Shown here one piece after another: positions 60,737 to 64,000 of a stretch of DNA of 64,000 bases. The DNA lies in contig CAJNDS010000924.1 of the NCBI GenBank assembly GCA_905221605.1, positions 188,001 through 252,000 on the forward strand. The letters run 5' to 3'. Numbering within the stretch: the stretch's first letter is position 1; each line of letters begins with the position of its first letter. The position numbers and the translations under genes are program-made. The notes beneath the pieces were generated by a model, which was given only the letters and a program-made list of their open reading frames with translations, did no database searches and had not been told where the DNA came from. Origin of the DNA: Symbiodinium natans (taxonomy: Eukaryota; Sar; Dinophyceae; Suessiales; Symbiodiniaceae).

Positions 60737-61090
60737 CAGGCCTCAGGGCTGATAAGGGTTTCAGGGTTTAAGGGCTTGTAAGTTTAGGGCTCGCGGCTTG
60801 TAAGGGTTTGGGCATTAGGGTTTAGGGCTTAGAAGGGTATGAGAGCTTTAGGTCAAAAAAGGGTTTCGAGGGCTTGCGGGCCTTAGGGCTTGTAAGGGTT
60901 CTAGGGCTTTAGGGTTTATAAGGCTTGTTTGGGCTTTTTGGGCTCTAGGGTTCAAAGGGCTTAACCCTAAACCCTTGAAACCCTAAACCCTTTAAACCCT
61001 AAACCCTCATTGGCTTAGTTGGGCTTGTTGTGGGGCTTTTCGGGCATGTGGGGGCTGTTCCTACAGTTGGCGAAGATCCTTTATGGGGTT

Positions 61091-61185
61091 CTCAAGGGAG
61101 GGGGGTTCATGGGGGGTAGGTACCGAGGGTGCTTAAGCACCTTAGGGAGTAGTGGGGAGTAGTAGGGAACCCCCCTCCCTTGAGA
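61091..61185. mobile_element. MITE-like element, family J
   Basis: CTCAAGGGAGGGGGGTTC and GAACCCCCCTCCCTTGAG are perfect inverted arms. The interior GGGGGGTAGGTACC and GGGAGTAGTGGGGAGTA also occur at 25340-25425. Confidence 0.87.
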
Positions 61186-61375
61186 ATCCTAGAAATCCTG
61201 TTTAGACCATTTATAAGGGGTTCTCGTATACTGCCTAAAAAGGTACTACGTAAGAGCCTTTTGGGTAAACCCTATGGTTTGGAAGGCCCCAGGACTTATC
61301 TAGAGCAACCTGTGTACATACCTTTAAACAGGGGGAAATCTGCTCCAATTGCTGGGCTTACTCTTTTTTGCAGAT

Positions 61376-61474
61376 ACCAAGAGAGCTCAATACCCCTTAG
61401 TCCAGGAATTTTCCTTAAAATGGTATGGAGGTCCTTAACATGGTTTGAGGTACATTCCGCGGGCGTCTTTGGGC
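61376..61474. mobile_element. MITE-like element, family B, decayed
   Basis: CCAAGAGAGCTCAATACCCC and a right end reduced to GCGTCTTTGGGC. GGAGGTCCTTAACATGGTTT is the centre. Confidence 0.7.
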
Positions 61475-61759
61475 ACAATGTCAGCCTCTAGGTAACAACG
61501 AGAAACAGCGCAGTGCCGTGGCTTAACGATGAAAGCGCGGTTCTTGCTCGGGCGCAGAAGTGTAGGTTTACTGGGGTGCGAAGTCGACATCACCTTGAGA
61601 ATACGAGGGTTCAGGGTTTCGGGTTTAGGGTCATAGCCTTCTTTCTGAATAGAAAGACTCCATTATATCAAGTACCCTCGTTTAGACCAGAAGAAGGATT
61701 TCCTGCTTCATGTTCCTCCTATAGGTTTCTGGGGAGCCTAATGACAGGTCTATGGGGAG

Positions 61760-61886
61760 CAGGTTTAGGGTTTAGTTCTTAAGGTTTAGGGTTTCGTTTT
61801 CAGGTTTAGGGTTTAGGGTTTAGGGTTTAGGGTTTAGGGTTTAGGGTTTAGGGTTTAGGGTTTAGGGCTAGGGTTTAGGCTTTACT
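61760..61886 (+). repeat. TTTAGGG tract
   Basis: About 16 units with a TTTCGTTTTCAGG interruption. Confidence 0.95.
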
Positions 61887-61902
61887 TTACGGCCGTTCAA
61901 CC

Positions 61903-61953
61903 TGGCAGATCGACACCGACTTCGCGGAGATAAACGCGCAGCTCGCGGAGTGA
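61903..61953 (+). CDS. Exon-like island
   Basis: The frame reads WQIDTDFAEINAQLAE and ends in TGA 61951-61953; CAACCTGGCAG is an acceptor-like word at its start. It sits between two TTTAGGG tracts. Confidence 0.35.
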   Translation, partial: WQIDTDFAEINAQLAE

Positions 61954-61973
61954 AGCAAGCCAAGGCCCTTCGG

Positions 61974-62040
61974 TTTAGGGTTTAGGGTTTATATAGGGTT
62001 CAGGGTTTAGGGTTCAGGGTTTAGGGTTTAGGGTTTAGGA
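61974..62040 (+). repeat. TTTAGGG tract
   Basis: About nine units with TTCAGGG and TTTATATAGGG variants. Confidence 0.93.
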
Positions 62041-62187
62041 CTACTATTTGCTTACAAACCCCCGAAAAAATCAAAGATGATACTCCCTGTATTACCCTTG
62101 AGGATTTTGTTTTGAGATTTGCTCGTGGTTCGGCTTAGGGCAAGGGACCTTAGGGGGTTTAGGGTGTTAAGGGGACCTTAGTGAGTA

Positions 62188-62297
62188 AACCCTAAACCCT
62201 AAACCCTAAACCCTAAACCCTAAACCCTAAACCCTAAACCCTAAACCCTAAACCCTAAACCCAAAAAAAAAAATAAACCCTAAACCCTAAACCCTGT
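62188..62297 (-). repeat. CCCTAAA tract
   Basis: About 15 units, interrupted by an A9 run at 62264. Confidence 0.96.
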
Positions 62298-62942
62298 GGT
62301 TTGGAGTTTGGGGGAAGGCTCAGGGGCTTTAGGGCTTCGGGTCCAGGAGTCTGGGTTCAAGAACAGAGTTTAGGGTGTACGCTTTAGGGGAATGTGGGGG
62401 GGGGGGGGGGGGGGCTACTTAGGTATACGGGGACTATATAAGGTGTACAGAGATATATATATATATGGATTATATAAGGGAATAAGATTCAGGTTCCCCT
62501 CTAGGGGCCCCTCCGTTTCTCCCTTCATGGGGCTTTTTAGGGTTTTAGTGTTGTGGGTTTTTGTTGGGTTTTTAGGGTTTCAGGTTTGCTGGGGCTTTAG
62601 GGCATTTAGAGTGTTTTAGGGCTTCAGGGTTCGTGGGGTTTGAGGGTGCCTGACAGCAAGCAAAGACCAAGGAAGAGCCAGTTTGCATCAGGCTTTTGTG
62701 AAGCAGGCGCTTACCCTACAGTAGCCCTTGAGGCTTTAGAGTTTCGGGTTTAGGGTTTAGGGTGGTTCCGATAAGGAATAACTATCTTATCTTATCCCAA
62801 CCATGAAGTAGGTTCCTTTAGACCCAAGGCCTGAGTCCCCAGGCAATGGAGCCTGACAGTGTCACCGAGTGAGCGAGCCCTTCGAGCATCATAATTCGGC
62901 TTGCCCTAGACCTCAAGCCCCAACATGCGAAGTCACGTCTGT

Positions 62943-63058
62943 TACTGCGATTTGCTTAAGAACCCCCCCCCCCCCACACATTAACAGTATTCCGTAGAAG
63001 GGGAATATAGGGACGGTTATCATATTAGTTTTTGGGGGACTCTTAAGCAAATAGTAGG
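62943..63058. mobile_element. MITE-like element, family K, full copy
   Basis: GCGATTTGCTTAAGAACCCC and GGGGGACTCTTAAGCAAATA inverted arms; C14 expansion follows the left arm. Confidence 0.85.
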
Positions 63059-64000
63059 TTAGCTTAAGGCAAAGGAGTTTGATGGTTTACATGCTAATGG
63101 CTCGGGCGTCTCAAAACTCAGACGAAGATCAGTGCTGCAGCCTTAAGCTGGGTAAGCTCTACTGCAGCTACCTCAACGTACTTAGATTTGTTTTTGGGTT
63201 TATAGGATTTGAGCCCCCGATCCCTACAGCGTGACGCAAACAGCATGGGAGACCCCCTAAACATGTTGAAGCTCACCCTTAAACCCTTCAGTCCCAACCC
63301 ATTCGACACTCCAATGCAGATGGATTGCCCAAGGCATTCAAATTTGTGCAAAGCCGTCGCTGGGGAGTCGCCAACGGCATCCGATCTCGTGGGAGCTATC
63401 GGAAAGAGACTTGCTCCGGGTCCCTGTGCTGAAGCTTGAAACCATGATGTACTCCGGATGGGATCGCATCAGGAGATTCCGATATGGGCTAAAAAAGCTG
63501 CTGGTTCCAAAACTGGCACATATGTTGTGGCTTGAAGTTGACATATTCTCGGACCCTCCCCCTCCCCCCCCCCCCTCCCCACACCCGTCTTCGCAGAAAG
63601 CACGTTCTCACTGACTCAGGCGCATGCCCTTGCTGGAGCGGTTCGGACATGTTGAAACGCGCACTCATTTGTTTTGTTGCCTTAGGGCCCTGGCACTCTG
63701 GGACTGGAGTTTCGAGTCGTAGTTTGAGGCTCCACTCTGCAGCTGTCCCCCGGAAACCCGCAACCCTAAGTTGTGCTTTTTTGTGGCCTGTCTGGCAGGG
63801 AACTCGCCCCAGGCCCAAGGCCGAAACAAGAAAAATGTACCTTTCCCCTACAAGGCTCCAAGGGCTCTTGTTTTAGGTGTTTTTGGGCCCAAAGGCCTCA
63901 TTAAATAAGGTTTTTTGGGCGACTTTTGAGCCGAAGGGTTCATTTGCGCCTGGCGAGGGTTCCCGGAACCCTGTCCAAACACCCCCCCAACCCTTTCAAT
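63059..64000. other. Repeat-poor segment without a recognised gene
   Basis: Nearly 950 bp without TTTAGGG tracts; one C-rich run at 63558-63575. Open frames of 60-115 codons exist on both strands but none shows a domain. It could hold exons or unique intergenic DNA. Confidence 0.5.

Overview
The window looks like nuclear DNA of a large, repeat-rich eukaryotic genome. An alveolate, most likely a dinoflagellate or a relative, is my best guess. The reasons are more than 80 internal TTTAGGG/CCCTAAA tracts in both orientations, a two-ORF LINE-type retrotransposon, large microsatellites, and short coding-like islands that often sit behind AG acceptor-like sites. TTTAGGG is also the telomere repeat of plants and several algae, so the assignment is an inference. 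No bacterial-style operon, rRNA or tRNA gene was recognised.

Layout. 1-1640: an exact 277-bp direct duplication (1-277 and 1211-1487) around a 42-bp, 14-codon minisatellite, followed by a TA/CA microsatellite. 1.7-11.5 kb: TTTAGGG tracts, short inverted-repeat elements, homopolymers and short coding-like islands. 11547-16758: a 5.2-kb element with perfect 75-bp terminal inverted repeats, filled with a 31-bp satellite and 14 long hairpins; this is the most unusual object in the window. 16.8-20.2 kb: TTTAGGG tracts and islands. 20203-24643: an apparently complete LINE with a 14-bp target-site duplication, inserted in a short inverted-repeat element. Its ORF2 (endonuclease plus reverse transcriptase) is intact, while its ORF1 looks frameshifted. 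24.7-64 kb: a mosaic of TTTAGGG tracts, at least a dozen families of 75-200 bp inverted-repeat (MITE-like) elements, microsatellites (an ~750-bp TG-rich tract, a 160-bp poly-G tract, a TAG tract, a CGTG/GGGT tract) and more islands.

How the parts relate. Many MITE-like elements end at a TA dinucleotide on each side, as Tc1/mariner-mobilised elements do; no transposase was seen here. Several copies are cut or interrupted by TTTAGGG tracts, and some of these interruptions are bordered by short direct duplications of the host sequence. This suggests that telomeric repeats were added or captured at DNA breaks. Between the repeats lie about 30 short islands (about 40-180 bp) that read like protein, and nearly all those I noticed read on the + strand. 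The clearest is a canonical EF-hand loop at 36604. I infer that the window may be one or a few large + strand genes with small exons and introns full of TTTAGGG tracts and MITEs. No complete host gene can be assembled from sequence alone. Apart from the LINE, the long open frames are by-products of simple repeats or palindromes.
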